This document shows positions 10,315 through 18,277 of a DNA stretch of 64,000 bases, in pieces; position 1 is the stretch's first letter; each line of letters starts with the position of its first letter. The stretch is from Stenotrophomonas rhizophila (GTDB lineage: Bacteria; Pseudomonadota; Gammaproteobacteria; Xanthomonadales; Xanthomonadaceae), in assembly GCF_020857975.1 (NCBI RefSeq), contig NZ_JACWUO010000002.1, positions 124,001 to 188,000 on the forward strand, given 5' to 3'. Under the pieces are notes generated by a model, which had not been told where the DNA came from, did no database searches, and saw only the letters and a list, made by a program, of their open reading frames with translations. The position numbers and the translations under genes were made by a program.

Positions 10315-11651
10315 GCGGCGGCTGCCTCCACCTTCTTGCCGTCAACCATCGAATGACCGTTGACGATGTAGTACTCGAATTCGTCCCAGAACTGGCGCAG
10401 GAAGCCCTGGATGGGCCATGCCGCCGCTTCACCGAACGCGCAGATGGTGTGGCCTTCGATCTGGCCGGCCACCGCTTTCAACTGGTGCAGGTCTTCCATC
10501 GTGGCCTTGCCGGCGACGATGCGCTCCAGCACGCGGTGCATCCAGCCGGTGCCTTCGCGGCACGGGGTGCACTGCCCGCAGGATTCCTTGTGGAAGAACT
10601 GGCTGATGCGGCAGGCGAACTTGACGCAGCACACGCTGTCGTCGAGCACCACGATGGCGCCCGACCCCAGGCCGGTGCCCAGCGCACGCAGGGTGTCGTA
10701 GTCCATCTGCAGGCCCTTGAGTTCCTCGGCCTTCAGCACCGGCATCGACACACCGCCCGGCACCGCGCCCTTGAGGGTGCGGCCCGGCTTGAGGCCGCCG
10801 GCCATTTCCAGCAGCTCGTCGAAGGTGGTGCCCAGCGGCACTTCGAAGTTGCCGCCCTTCTGCACGCAACCGGACACCGAGAAGATCTTCGGGCCGCCGT
10901 TCTTGGTCAGGCTCAGGCCCTGGAACCATTCCGGGCCGTTGCGGATGATCGCCGGCACCGAGGCATAGGTCTCGGTGTTGTTGATCGTGCTGGGCTTGCC
11001 GTACAGGCCGAAATTGGCCGGGAACGGCGGCTTGTAGCGCGGCTGGCCCTTCTTGCCTTCCAGCGATTCCATCAGCGCGGTTTCTTCGCCGCAGATGTAC
11101 GCGCCGGCGCCCAGCGCACCGTAGATGTCGATGTCCACGCCGCTGCCGAGGATGTCCTTGCCCAGCCAGCCGTTCGCGTACGCGTCGGCCAGCGCCTGCT
11201 CGAAGTTCTCGAACGGCTCGTGGTGGAACTCGCCACGCAGGTAGTTGTAGCCCACGGTGCTGCCGGTGGCGTAGCAGGCGATCGCCATGCCTTCGACCAC
11301 CGAATGCGGGTTGTAGCGCAGGATGTCGCGGTCCTTGCAGGTACCCGGCTCGGATTCATCCGAGTTGCACAGGATGTACTTCTGCATGGTGCCCTTGGGC
11401 ATGAAGGACCACTTCAGGCCGGTCGGGAAGCCCGCGCCGCCACGGCCGCGCAGATTGGACTGCTTGACCATCTCGATGACCTGCTCCGGCGAGATCTTCT
11501 CTTCGATGATCTTGCGCAGGGCGGCATAGCCACCGGTCTTGAGGTAGCTTTCGTACGACCACGGGGTGTCGTAGTGCAAGGTGGTGTAGACCACCTGGTG
11601 CGGCAGCGGCGCAGGACCGACCGGGCCAGTGGGTGCGTGATGATGTGCCAT
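10311..11651 (-). CDS. nuoF: NADH-quinone oxidoreductase subunit F (FMN, NADH binding)
   Basis: The NADH dehydrogenase subunit (446 residues) that binds NADH, FMN and 4Fe-4S cluster N3. The flavin/nucleotide region shows [10 protein letters not shown] near residue 70 and [19 protein letters not shown] near residue 180; the cluster motif [10 protein letters not shown] lies near residue 358. The N-terminus [10 protein letters not shown] carries three consecutive His, a mild oddity. It follows nuoE by three bases and overlaps nuoG by four. Confidence 0.97.
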   Translation of the reverse strand: MAHHHAPTGPVGPAPLPHQVVYTTLHYDTPWSYESYLKTGGYAALRKIIEEKISPEQVIEMVKQSNLRGRGGAGFPTGLKWSFMPKGTMQKYILCNSDESEPGTCKDRDILRYNPHSVVEGMAIACYATGSTVGYNYLRGEFHHEPFENFEQALADAYANGWLGKDILGSGVDIDIYGALGAGAYICGEETALMESLEGKKGQPRYKPPFPANFGLYGKPSTINNTETYASVPAIIRNGPEWFQGLSLTKNGGPKIFSVSGCVQKGGNFEVPLGTTFDELLEMAGGLKPGRTLKGAVPGGVSMPVLKAEELKGLQMDYDTLRALGTGLGSGAIVVLDDSVCCVKFACRISQFFHKESCGQCTPCREGTGWMHRVLERIVAGKATMEDLHQLKAVAGQIEGHTICAFGEAAAWPIQGFLRQFWDEFEYYIVNGHSMVDGKKVEAAAA

Positions 11652-11654
11652 GTC

Positions 11655-12182
11655 TTACTCCAACCCGTCCAGCAGCTCGTCGACTTTTTCGACGGTCAGG
11701 CGCTCGTGGTAATGGCCATTGATGACCATCATCGGCGCACCGGCGCAACCGGCCAGGCATTCTTCTTCACGCTTGAGGTAGATGCGGCCATCGGCGGTGG
11801 ACTGGCCGGTCTTGCAGCCGAGCTTCTTCTCGGCGTGCGCGACCAGGTCCTCGGCACCGTTCAACCAGCAGCTGATGTTGGTGCAGAAGGCCACGTTGTG
11901 GCGGCCGACCTTTTCCAGTTCGAACATCGAGTAGAAGCTGGCCACCTCGTAGGCCCACACCGGCGGCAGGTCCAGGTACTTGGCGACGCCGGCGATCAGC
12001 TCGTCGGTCAGCCAGCCTGCGTTCTGTTCCTGCGCGGCGTGCAGGCCCTGCAACACGGCCGAACGCTTGCGATCGGGCGGGAACTTGGCCAGCCAATGAT
12101 CGATATGCGCACGGGTCTTGTCGTTCAAGACCACCATCGGGTCGACGTCGCGCGCCGCCTCGAAATTACCTGTCGCCTTCAT
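11655..12182 (-). CDS. nuoE: NADH-quinone oxidoreductase subunit E (2Fe-2S)
   Basis: A thioredoxin-fold subunit (175 residues) that carries the off-pathway cluster N1a beside the FMN of NuoF. The four ligands are Cys100 and Cys105 (CTNISC) and Cys142 and Cys146 (CLAGC), the spacing expected for the family. It starts at ATG 12182. The 94 bases separating it from nuoD form the largest gap inside the operon; a 7-bp GC hairpin (12230-12247) lies there, and I find no gene. Confidence 0.96.
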   Translation of the reverse strand: MKATGNFEAARDVDPMVVLNDKTRAHIDHWLAKFPPDRKRSAVLQGLHAAQEQNAGWLTDELIAGVAKYLDLPPVWAYEVASFYSMFELEKVGRHNVAFCTNISCWLNGAEDLVAHAEKKLGCKTGQSTADGRIYLKREEECLAGCAGAPMMVINGHYHERLTVEKVDELLDGLE

Positions 12183-12276
12183 CGGCCGACCTCAGCGAAT
12201 ACGAAATCGTTGAAAAACAGAACCTGCAGCGCCGGCAGCAGCCGGCGGGTGTCAGGCATCGTGCATGCGGTTGCGG

Positions 12277-13599
12277 TCACCGGTCCACCTCGCCGAACAC
12301 CAGGTCGTAGGTGCCGATCATCGCCACCACGTCGGCGAGCATGTGCCCGCGCACGATCGAGTCGATCGAGGACAGATGGGCAAAGCCCGGCGCGCGCAGG
12401 TGCACGCGGAACGGCTTGTTGGCGCCATCGGACATCAGGTAGCAGCCGAACTCGCCCTTGGGCGCTTCGACGGCGGCGTAGGTTTCGCCGGCCGGCACGC
12501 AATAGCCTTCACTGAACAGCTTGAAGTGATGGATCAGCGCTTCCATGTCGTCCTTCATGTCCTCGCGGCTGGGCGGGGCGACCTTGAAGTTCTTGACCAT
12601 GACCGGGCCGGGGTTGGCCTTCAGCCATGTGACGCATTGCTTGATGATGCGGTTGGATTCGCGCATCTCGGCCACGCGGCACAGGTAGCGGTCGTAGCAG
12701 TCGCCTTCCTTGCCCAGCGGGATGTCGAACTGGACCGTGTCGTACTTGGCGTACGGCTGCTTCTTGCGCAGGTCCCAGGCGATGCCCGAGCCGCGCAGCA
12801 TCACCCCGGTCATGCCCCAGGCGTGCGCCAGTTCGGGGGTGACCACGCCGATGCCGACGGTACGCTGCTTCCAGATCCGGTTGTCGGTCAGCAGGGTTTC
12901 GTATTCGTCCACGCGCTTGGGGAACTCGACGGTGAAGTTCTCCAGGAAGTCCAGCAGCGAACCTTCGCGCGAGGCGTTGAGGTTCTTCAGGGCCTTGCCC
13001 TTGTGCCAGCGCGATTCCTTGTACTTGGGCATGCGGTCGGGCAGGTCGCGGTAGACGCCGCCCGGGCGGTAGTACGCCGCGTGCATGCGCGCGCCGGAGA
13101 CCGCTTCATAGCAGTCCATCAGCTCTTCGCGCTCGCGGAAGGCATACAGCATGACCGCCATCGCGCCCAGGTCGAGCGCGTTGGAACCCAGCCACATCAG
13201 GTGGTTCAGGATGCGGGTGATTTCGTCGAACATGGTGCGGATGTACTGCGCACGCTCGGGCGCCTCGATTCCCATCAGGGTTTCGATCGCGCGCACATAG
13301 GCGTGCTCGTTGCACATCATCGACACGTAATCCAGGCGGTCCATGTAGCCGATCGACTGGTTGAACGGCTTGGACTCGGCCAGCTTTTCGGTACCACGGT
13401 GCAGCAGGCCCACGTGCGGGTCGGCACGCATGATGGTTTCGCCGTCCATTTCCAGGATCAGGCGCAGCACACCGTGCGCGGCCGGATGCTGGGGACCGAA
13501 GTTCATGGTGTAGTTGCGGATTTCCTGACGCAGTTCGGCCGGGTTGCTCGCAAAGGCCTGGTGGGCCTGGGGTTCACGCTTGCTCAGATCAGCATTCAC
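12277..13599 (-). CDS. nuoD: NADH-quinone oxidoreductase subunit D
   Basis: The 49-kDa-type subunit (440 residues), related to the large subunit of NiFe hydrogenase. Together with NuoB it forms the quinone-reduction site. Landmarks are [13 protein letters not shown] near residue 35, the quinone-site segment around [12 protein letters not shown], and the terminal VFGEVDR with the conserved Arg end. The start is GTG at 13599, overlapping the nuoC stop as GTGA, so D is probably translated by coupling to C. Unlike in E. coli, C and D are separate genes. Confidence 0.97.
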   Translation of the reverse strand: MNADLSKREPQAHQAFASNPAELRQEIRNYTMNFGPQHPAAHGVLRLILEMDGETIMRADPHVGLLHRGTEKLAESKPFNQSIGYMDRLDYVSMMCNEHAYVRAIETLMGIEAPERAQYIRTMFDEITRILNHLMWLGSNALDLGAMAVMLYAFREREELMDCYEAVSGARMHAAYYRPGGVYRDLPDRMPKYKESRWHKGKALKNLNASREGSLLDFLENFTVEFPKRVDEYETLLTDNRIWKQRTVGIGVVTPELAHAWGMTGVMLRGSGIAWDLRKKQPYAKYDTVQFDIPLGKEGDCYDRYLCRVAEMRESNRIIKQCVTWLKANPGPVMVKNFKVAPPSREDMKDDMEALIHHFKLFSEGYCVPAGETYAAVEAPKGEFGCYLMSDGANKPFRVHLRAPGFAHLSSIDSIVRGHMLADVVAMIGTYDLVFGEVDR

Positions 13600-14348
13600 T
13601 TTACTGCCTCCGACTGCGCGGACTCGCCGGCAGCGGTCTGGAAACGGGCGTCGTCACGGATCACGCGCGGTACGCCGACACGCGGCTCCACCGAGGTCAC
13701 CGGCTCGTAGATCACGCGCTTCTTCTCTTCGTCGTAGCGCACTTCGACGTTGCCGATCAGCGGGAAATCCTTGCGGAACGGATGGCCGACGAAGCCGTAG
13801 TCGGTGAGGATACGGCGCAGGTCCGGGTGGCCCTGGAAGATCACGCCGAACAGATCGAACGCTTCGCGCTCGAACCAGTTCAGGCCCGGCCAGACGTCGG
13901 TCAGCGAGGCCACCACCGGCAGCTCCTCGTTCGGCGCGAAGCAGCGGATGCGCATCATCAGGTTGTGCTGGTAGGAGCGCAGCTGGGCGACCACGGCGAA
14001 ACGCTGCAGCGGGATCGGCTGCGGCTGGGCGCCGTCGCTGGTTTCGCCGGTGGGGAATTCACCCCAGGCGAAACGGCCGACGGCGCTGCCTTCGACGCCG
14101 CGGCTGAAGCCCTGGGACGACACATCGGCCGTGTCCCATTCGTCGCTGCCATAGCCGAGGTAGTCCAGCCCGCACAGGTCAACGGCCTGTTCGAAACCGA
14201 ATTCGTCGCGCAGCGCCAGGGCGGTGGCATGCCAATCAGCAGAAGGCACTTCCAGCGTCACTTCGCCGCGGGGTTCGACCACGAAGACCTGCGCACCTGC
14301 GAAACGTGCGGAAAGTCGGTCGATGAAGGAAGGTGCTTGCTCTGCCAT
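13596..14348 (-). CDS. nuoC: NADH-quinone oxidoreductase subunit C
   Basis: The 30-kDa-type peripheral-arm subunit (250 residues) that packs against NuoD. The family signature [13 protein letters not shown] appears here as [13 protein letters not shown], followed by [20 protein letters not shown]. The start MAEQAPSF is chosen where homology begins; the frame stays open upstream without resemblance to the family. An Asp/Ser/Gly-rich loop at residues about 70-105 is longer than in many relatives. Confidence 0.95.
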   Translation of the reverse strand: MAEQAPSFIDRLSARFAGAQVFVVEPRGEVTLEVPSADWHATALALRDEFGFEQAVDLCGLDYLGYGSDEWDTADVSSQGFSRGVEGSAVGRFAWGEFPTGETSDGAQPQPIPLQRFAVVAQLRSYQHNLMMRIRCFAPNEELPVVASLTDVWPGLNWFEREAFDLFGVIFQGHPDLRRILTDYGFVGHPFRKDFPLIGNVEVRYDEEKKRVIYEPVTSVEPRVGVPRVIRDDARFQTAAGESAQSEAVK

Positions 14349-14380
14349 GGGGGCTTGGCGTGCTCTTGTCAGGAGGAATG

Positions 14381-14935
14381 TCAGCGGGCGATGGTCTGCG
14401 TACGCCAGATCTTCTTCTGCAACTGCAGGATCCCGTACACCAGCGCTTCGGCGGTTGGTGGGCAACCGGGGACGTAGATGTCCACCGGCACCACGCGGTC
14501 GCAGCCACGCACTACTGCATACGAGTAGTGGTAGTAGCCGCCACCGTTGGCACAGCTGCCCATGGAGATGACCCACTTCGGGTCCGGCATCTGGTCGTAG
14601 ACCTTGCGCAGCGCCGGGGCCATCTTGTTGACCAGGGTGCCGGCCACGATCATCACGTCGGACTGGCGCGGCGACGGGCGGAACACCACGCCGTAACGGT
14701 CCAGGTCCAGGCGCGCGGCACCGGCATGCATCATTTCCACCGCGCAGCAGGCCAGACCGAAGGTCATCGGCCACATCGAGCCGGTACGCGCCCAGTTCAA
14801 CAGCGCATCGACGCTGGTGGTCACGTAGCCCTTTTCAAGCAGCGGGTTGTCGCCTTCGGGGCGCAGGATGTCGTCGACCCGCCCTTCCGGGACCGGGTTG
14901 TTCATCAGGCCGTCGAGCGTCTGAATCACTCCCAT
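14381..14935 (-). CDS. nuoB: NADH-quinone oxidoreductase subunit B (cluster N2)
   Basis: This subunit (184 residues) holds the terminal 4Fe-4S cluster N2, which reduces quinone. All ligands are present: the tandem Cys63-Cys64 in [11 protein letters not shown], Cys128 in MGSCANGG and Cys158 in [11 protein letters not shown]. The start MGVIQTL overlaps the end of nuoA by ten bases; the upstream open frame is ignored because it runs inside nuoA. Confidence 0.97.
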   Translation of the reverse strand: MGVIQTLDGLMNNPVPEGRVDDILRPEGDNPLLEKGYVTTSVDALLNWARTGSMWPMTFGLACCAVEMMHAGAARLDLDRYGVVFRPSPRQSDVMIVAGTLVNKMAPALRKVYDQMPDPKWVISMGSCANGGGYYHYSYAVVRGCDRVVPVDIYVPGCPPTAEALVYGILQLQKKIWRTQTIAR

Positions 14936-15282
14936 TCCAGCGCTCCCTTCTTCCAGACGTAAATGAAACCGAGGAAAAGCATGCCCACGAACAGGCCCAT
15001 CGTGACCAGCGAACGTGCGCCCAGCTCCATGAAGACCTGGGTCCACGGCACGATGAAAATGATTTCCAAGTCAAATACGATGAACTGGATCGCGATCAGG
15101 TAGTAGCGCACATCGAACTTCATGCGCGCGTCCTCGAAAGCCTCGAAGCCGCACTCGTACGGCGAGAGCTTTTGCAGGTCAGGACGTCGGGGACCGAGGA
15201 ATCGGCCAACCAGCATCAGCGATACGCCGATACCGGTGGCAACGATCAGAAACAGCAGAGACGGCAAATATTCGGCCAGCAC
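14926..15282 (-). CDS. nuoA: NADH-quinone oxidoreductase subunit A
   Basis: An ND3-like membrane subunit (118 residues, three helices). The conserved quinone-site loop is [20 protein letters not shown], including the Cys of the flexible loop. The GTG at 15282 (then LAEYLPSLL) is preferred as start: an AAGAGAG ribosome site lies just upstream, and the open frame before it has no family character. It is the first nuo gene, 112 bases after tRNA-Leu; no clear independent promoter is visible in that gap, so transcription may come partly through the tRNA. Confidence 0.93.
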   Translation of the reverse strand: MLAEYLPSLLFLIVATGIGVSLMLVGRFLGPRRPDLQKLSPYECGFEAFEDARMKFDVRYYLIAIQFIVFDLEIIFIVPWTQVFMELGARSLVTMGLFVGMLFLGFIYVWKKGALEWE

Positions 15283-15394
15283 AGCGATTCTCTCTTGCCT
15301 CTGCCGCAACGCCTGCAGGCGTGTCGGCATGGGGGAGTGGACGGATATCGAGACCCGGTGCTTTGCGCGCCGGACGAATCCGCTTACAAACAAA

Positions 15395-15479
15395 TGGTGC
15401 CCAAGAGGGGACTCGAACCCCTACGACTTGCGTCGCTACCACCTCAAGGTAGTGCGTCTACCAATTCCGCCACCTGGGC
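15395..15479 (-). tRNA. tRNA-Leu (anticodon GAG)
   Basis: An 85-base class II tRNA with a long variable arm, anticodon GAG in the loop TTGAGGT of a CTACC/GGTAG stem, a GCCCAGG acceptor stem and encoded CCA. It lies between secG and nuoA on the same strand, as leuU follows secG in many gammaproteobacteria. Confidence 0.97.
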
Positions 15480-15543
15480 TTACGTTCGCGATGACGGGAT
15501 TGCCTCTCGGCCTCCGTCATCGCGCCGCATATTGTAACCGTCT

Positions 15544-15984
15544 TCAGCGAGTCTGGGTGCCTTCGGCAGGCTTTTCTTCACCAGATTTCGGCGTTGCCGC
15601 CTGAGCCGGCACAGTGGCCTGCGGAACCGGCTGCGGGACAGCGGTTTCCGGGGCCTTGGGCACGGCCGGCAGTTCACCGGCCGGAGCGGCCGGGGTGGTG
15701 GCCACCGGGGCCGACATCAGGCCCAGGTCCTGCTGCGCGGCGGGCCGCGAGCCATGGCTGGCGTACCAGGCCATGAACAGGCTGATGCCGAAGAACACCA
15801 CGGCCAGCCACTTGGTCGACTTGGACAGGAAGTTGGACGCGCCACGCGCGCCGAACACGGTGCCCGAGGCACCTGCGCCGAAACCCGACCCTGCGGCCGC
15901 GCCGGAACCGCGCTGCATCAGGATGAGCGCGATCATGGCAACGGCCACCAGCACGTAGACCACATTGAGGATCAACATCAGCAT
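15544..15984 (-). CDS. secG: Protein translocase subunit SecG
   Basis: An accessory membrane subunit of SecYEG that aids SecA-driven export. The first helix (LMLILNVVYVLVAVAMIALI), the conserved QRGSGAAAGSGFGAG cytosolic loop and the second helix near residue 65 fit the family. A Pro/Ala-rich tail of about 65 residues extends beyond the core and is probably unstructured. The ATG at 15984 is chosen because GAGGA lies ten bases upstream; an ATG 21 bases earlier lacks a ribosome site. It is downstream of tpiA and probably shares its transcript. Confidence 0.95.
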   Translation of the reverse strand: MLMLILNVVYVLVAVAMIALILMQRGSGAAAGSGFGAGASGTVFGARGASNFLSKSTKWLAVVFFGISLFMAWYASHGSRPAAQQDLGLMSAPVATTPAAPAGELPAVPKAPETAVPQPVPQATVPAQAATPKSGEEKPAEGTQTR

Positions 15985-16010
15985 TTCGAATCCGTCCTCG
16001 GACATGTCAT

Positions 16011-16033
16011 GTAGTGCCGGCTGTCAGCCGGCA
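16011..16033. repeat. GTAG palindrome (SMAG-like) across the tpiA stop
   Basis: GTAG is followed by a 9-bp perfect inverted repeat, TGCCGGCTG and CAGCCGGCA, around a single T. The tpiA stop codon sits at its centre, so the last codons of tpiA are part of the repeat. It separates tpiA from secG and could form a hairpin in the shared mRNA. Confidence 0.8.
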
Positions 16034-16800
16034 ACATTACTATTTAACTGTTTAGCCGCCGCATCGACGATGGCCAGGAAATCCGCGGCCACCAGCGAGG
16101 CGCCGCCCACCAGCCCGCCGTCGACATCGGGCTGTGCGAACAGCTCGGCAGCGTTGTCGGGCTTCACGCTGCCGCCATACAGGATCGGCAACGAATCGGC
16201 GATTCTAGCATCCAGCCTGGCCACTTCGCCACGGATGAACGCATGGACCTGCTGGGCCTGCTCCTTGGACGCGGTCCGGCCGGTGCCGATGGCCCAGACC
16301 GGTTCATAAGCGACCACGGCGTGCTGGAAGCCGGCCGGGCCCACCAGGGCCAGCACCGGGGCCAGCTGGGCGGCGATGACCTGCTCGGTCTGCCCGGCTT
16401 CACGCTGTTCCAGGGTTTCGCCCACGCACAGCACCGGGACCAGGCCGGCATGGATGGCGGCGGCGAACTTGCGGGCGACCAGTTCGCTGCTTTCGCTGTG
16501 GTACTGGCGGCGCTCGGAATGGCCGACCAGGCCATAGCGGGCACCGACCTCGGCCAGCATCGCGGCGGAGACTTCGCCGGTGTAGGCGCCCTTTTCATTG
16601 CTGCTGACGTCCTGGGAACCGAAGAACACCGGCTGCCCGTCGAAATCCTCGACCAGTTCGCCCAGGTAGGGCAGCGGCGGCAGGATGACCACGTCCACGC
16701 CTTCACGCGGCAGGCTGGCGACCAGGTCGCTGACCAGGTCCGTGGCGAATTGGCGGCTGCCGTGCAGCTTCCAGTTACCGGCGACGATCTTGCGACGCAT
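16024..16800 (-). CDS. tpiA: Triosephosphate isomerase
   Basis: Interconverts dihydroxyacetone phosphate and glyceraldehyde 3-phosphate in glycolysis and gluconeogenesis. The protein has 258 residues and the complete active site: Asn9 and Lys11 in AGNWK, the electrophile His94 in GHSERR, and the base Glu166 in YEPVWAIGTG; the phosphate-binding LYGGSVK is also present. The start MRRKIVAGNWK is fixed by homology, with GGAG about nine bases upstream. The final residues NVAG are encoded by a GTAG palindrome that has reached the gene's 3' end. Confidence 0.97.
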   Translation of the reverse strand: MRRKIVAGNWKLHGSRQFATDLVSDLVASLPREGVDVVILPPLPYLGELVEDFDGQPVFFGSQDVSSNEKGAYTGEVSAAMLAEVGARYGLVGHSERRQYHSESSELVARKFAAAIHAGLVPVLCVGETLEQREAGQTEQVIAAQLAPVLALVGPAGFQHAVVAYEPVWAIGTGRTASKEQAQQVHAFIRGEVARLDARIADSLPILYGGSVKPDNAAELFAQPDVDGGLVGGASLVAADFLAIVDAAAKQLNSNVAG

Positions 16801-17090
16801 GGGCGGGGCTCCGTTGGGTATCAGCCGGCAATGATACCGGATGCAACGAAATGGCGTGGGCGGGAAAACGCTTACATTTCAATTGGATATTTATTTTTCG
16901 CTGCGGCCGCAAGTCAAAAGCAAGGGCGTCGAGGCCGGTGGACGTGCCCGGGCTGGGCGGGCGTGGCACGACTAGGACGCGATGGGTCTGGGCACTGACC
17001 CTGCCCTTGCCCTCCGGCGAGAAATCTCTCGGGGGCGAGCGCCGCCAAGCAGAGCAAATAGCCGAATGCGGCGAGGCCAGCATTGCGTGG

Positions 17091-17113
17091 AGCCGGCCAG
17101 CGGCCGGCACTAC
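17091..17113. repeat. SMAG-like palindrome ending CTAC
   Basis: AGCCGGCCAGCGGCCGGC followed by ACTAC, which reads GTAGTGCCGG on the minus strand. It is almost identical to 48901-48923 and close to the copies around 57000-57131. Confidence 0.85.
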
Positions 17114-17122
17114 TGGAACGAT

Positions 17123-17145
17123 GAAGGCCGCTTGCGGCGGCCTTC
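17123..17145 (-). terminator. Hairpin after the oxygenase gene
   Basis: A 9-bp perfect stem (GAAGGCCGC / GCGGCCTTC) with a five-base loop begins seven bases beyond the oxygenase stop on the minus strand. The T tract is short, so it may be a weak terminator or an mRNA-stabilising end. Confidence 0.5.
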
Positions 17146-17151
17146 GTTTGC

Positions 17152-18087
17152 TCATTTCAGCTTGATCTCGCGCAGGCGCTCCTCCAGGAAGCCGTGGGCG
17201 GTGATCGGCTCGGGGTAGCGGCTCGGGTTTTCCGGGGTGATGCAGGTGGGCAGCACGTCGATCAGGAAGTCCGGGTTGGGGTGCAGGAAGAACGGCACCG
17301 AATAGCGCGGCTGGCGCGCCTGCTCGCCCGGGGGATTGACCACGCGGTGGATGGTGGACGGGTACACGTGGTTGGTCAGGCGCTGCAGCATGTCGCCGAT
17401 GTTGACCACGATGGTGTCCGCGTCGGACGTGAACGGCACCCACTTGCCCTCGTGCGACTGCACCTCCAGCCCGGCCGCGCTGGCGCCCACCAGCAGGGTG
17501 ATGAAGTTGATGTCGCCATGCGCGCCGGCGCGCACGTTGGGGATGTTCTCGGCGGTGATCGGCGGGTAGTGGATCGGGCGCAGGATCGAGTTGCCGTGGT
17601 TGGTCTTGTCGGCGAAGAAATCCTCCGGCAGGCCGATGTGCAGGGCCAATGCCGACAGCACCCGCGAGCCCAGATGGTCCAGCGCCTGGTACAGGGCATA
17701 ACCGCGCTCGCGGAAGCCCGGCACCTCGCTCGGCCACAGGTTCGGGGCCATCACATCGCGGTACTTGGAGTCGTCCGGGATCTCCCGGCCGATGTGCCAG
17801 AACTCCTTCAGGTCGAAGTGCTGGGAGCCCTTGGCCGTTTCCACGCCGAAGGCGGTGTAGCCGCGCGCGCCGCCGCTGCCGGGCACGTGGTACTGGCGCT
17901 TGGTCGCTTCGGGCAGCGCGAAGAAGGCCTTGAAGACCTCGTAGGCCGCATCGATGTCGGCCTGGGCGATGCCGTGGTTGCGGATGCCCGCAAACCCCCA
18001 TTCGCGGTAGGCCGCGCCCAGTTCGGCGACGAACGCCTCGCGGTCGCTGTCGAAACGGGTGATGTCGAGGGTCGGGATCTGGCTCAC
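17152..18087 (-). CDS. 2-oxoglutarate/Fe(II)-dependent oxygenase, isopenicillin N synthase family
   Basis: A soluble non-haem iron oxygenase of 311 residues. The C-terminal jelly-roll core has the iron triad His190-x-Asp192 (AHGDINFITLL) and His247 (TIHRVVNP), and the 2-oxoglutarate-binding Arg261-x-Ser263 (PRYSVPFF). The N-terminal half matches the DIOX_N region (FVAELGAAYREWGFAGIRNHGI). The substrate cannot be told from sequence; relatives include ethylene-forming and many small-molecule oxygenases. The GTG at 18087 is chosen because AGGA lies six bases upstream; two earlier ATG codons have no ribosome site. It is transcribed alone, divergent from the YejM-like gene. Confidence 0.88.
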   Translation of the reverse strand: MSQIPTLDITRFDSDREAFVAELGAAYREWGFAGIRNHGIAQADIDAAYEVFKAFFALPEATKRQYHVPGSGGARGYTAFGVETAKGSQHFDLKEFWHIGREIPDDSKYRDVMAPNLWPSEVPGFRERGYALYQALDHLGSRVLSALALHIGLPEDFFADKTNHGNSILRPIHYPPITAENIPNVRAGAHGDINFITLLVGASAAGLEVQSHEGKWVPFTSDADTIVVNIGDMLQRLTNHVYPSTIHRVVNPPGEQARQPRYSVPFFLHPNPDFLIDVLPTCITPENPSRYPEPITAHGFLEERLREIKLK

Positions 18088-18179
18088 AGCGGTTCCTGGC
18101 TTGTTCGGATGGGTCGAGGCCATGCCTGTGGCCCGGCTGAACATTGTGCCAGATCCGCCATCGGCACTCCCGACACACT

Positions 18180-18197
18180 GATACAAGCCGATACAAT
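18180..18197 (+). promoter_or_regulatory. Direct repeat and possible -10 box in the divergent region
   Basis: GATACAA occurs twice, 10 bp apart (18180-18186 and 18190-18196), and the second copy contains TACAAT, a fair -10 box for the YejM-like gene 80 bases downstream. The -35 region is poor. The one-turn spacing suggests a regulator site, which is inference. Confidence 0.35.
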
Positions 18198-18277
18198 GCG
18201 CGCCGACCGCCTATCGGCGGCCCTCCGACGCAGCCGCCGCCACGTCCCCTCCCCCTCCTGCGCCGCCGATCCACCCC

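Larger units (their letters stand above)
16801..17151. other. Intergenic region between tpiA and an oxygenase gene
   Basis: No convincing gene is present in these 351 bases. They hold the tpiA upstream region (16801-16860), an AT-rich patch in otherwise GC-rich DNA (16876-16900), a small cgaga/tctcg hairpin near 17018-17032, one SMAG-like palindrome and a terminator-like hairpin facing the oxygenase gene. A small RNA reading rightward from the AT-rich patch cannot be excluded, but nothing identifies one. Confidence 0.5.
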
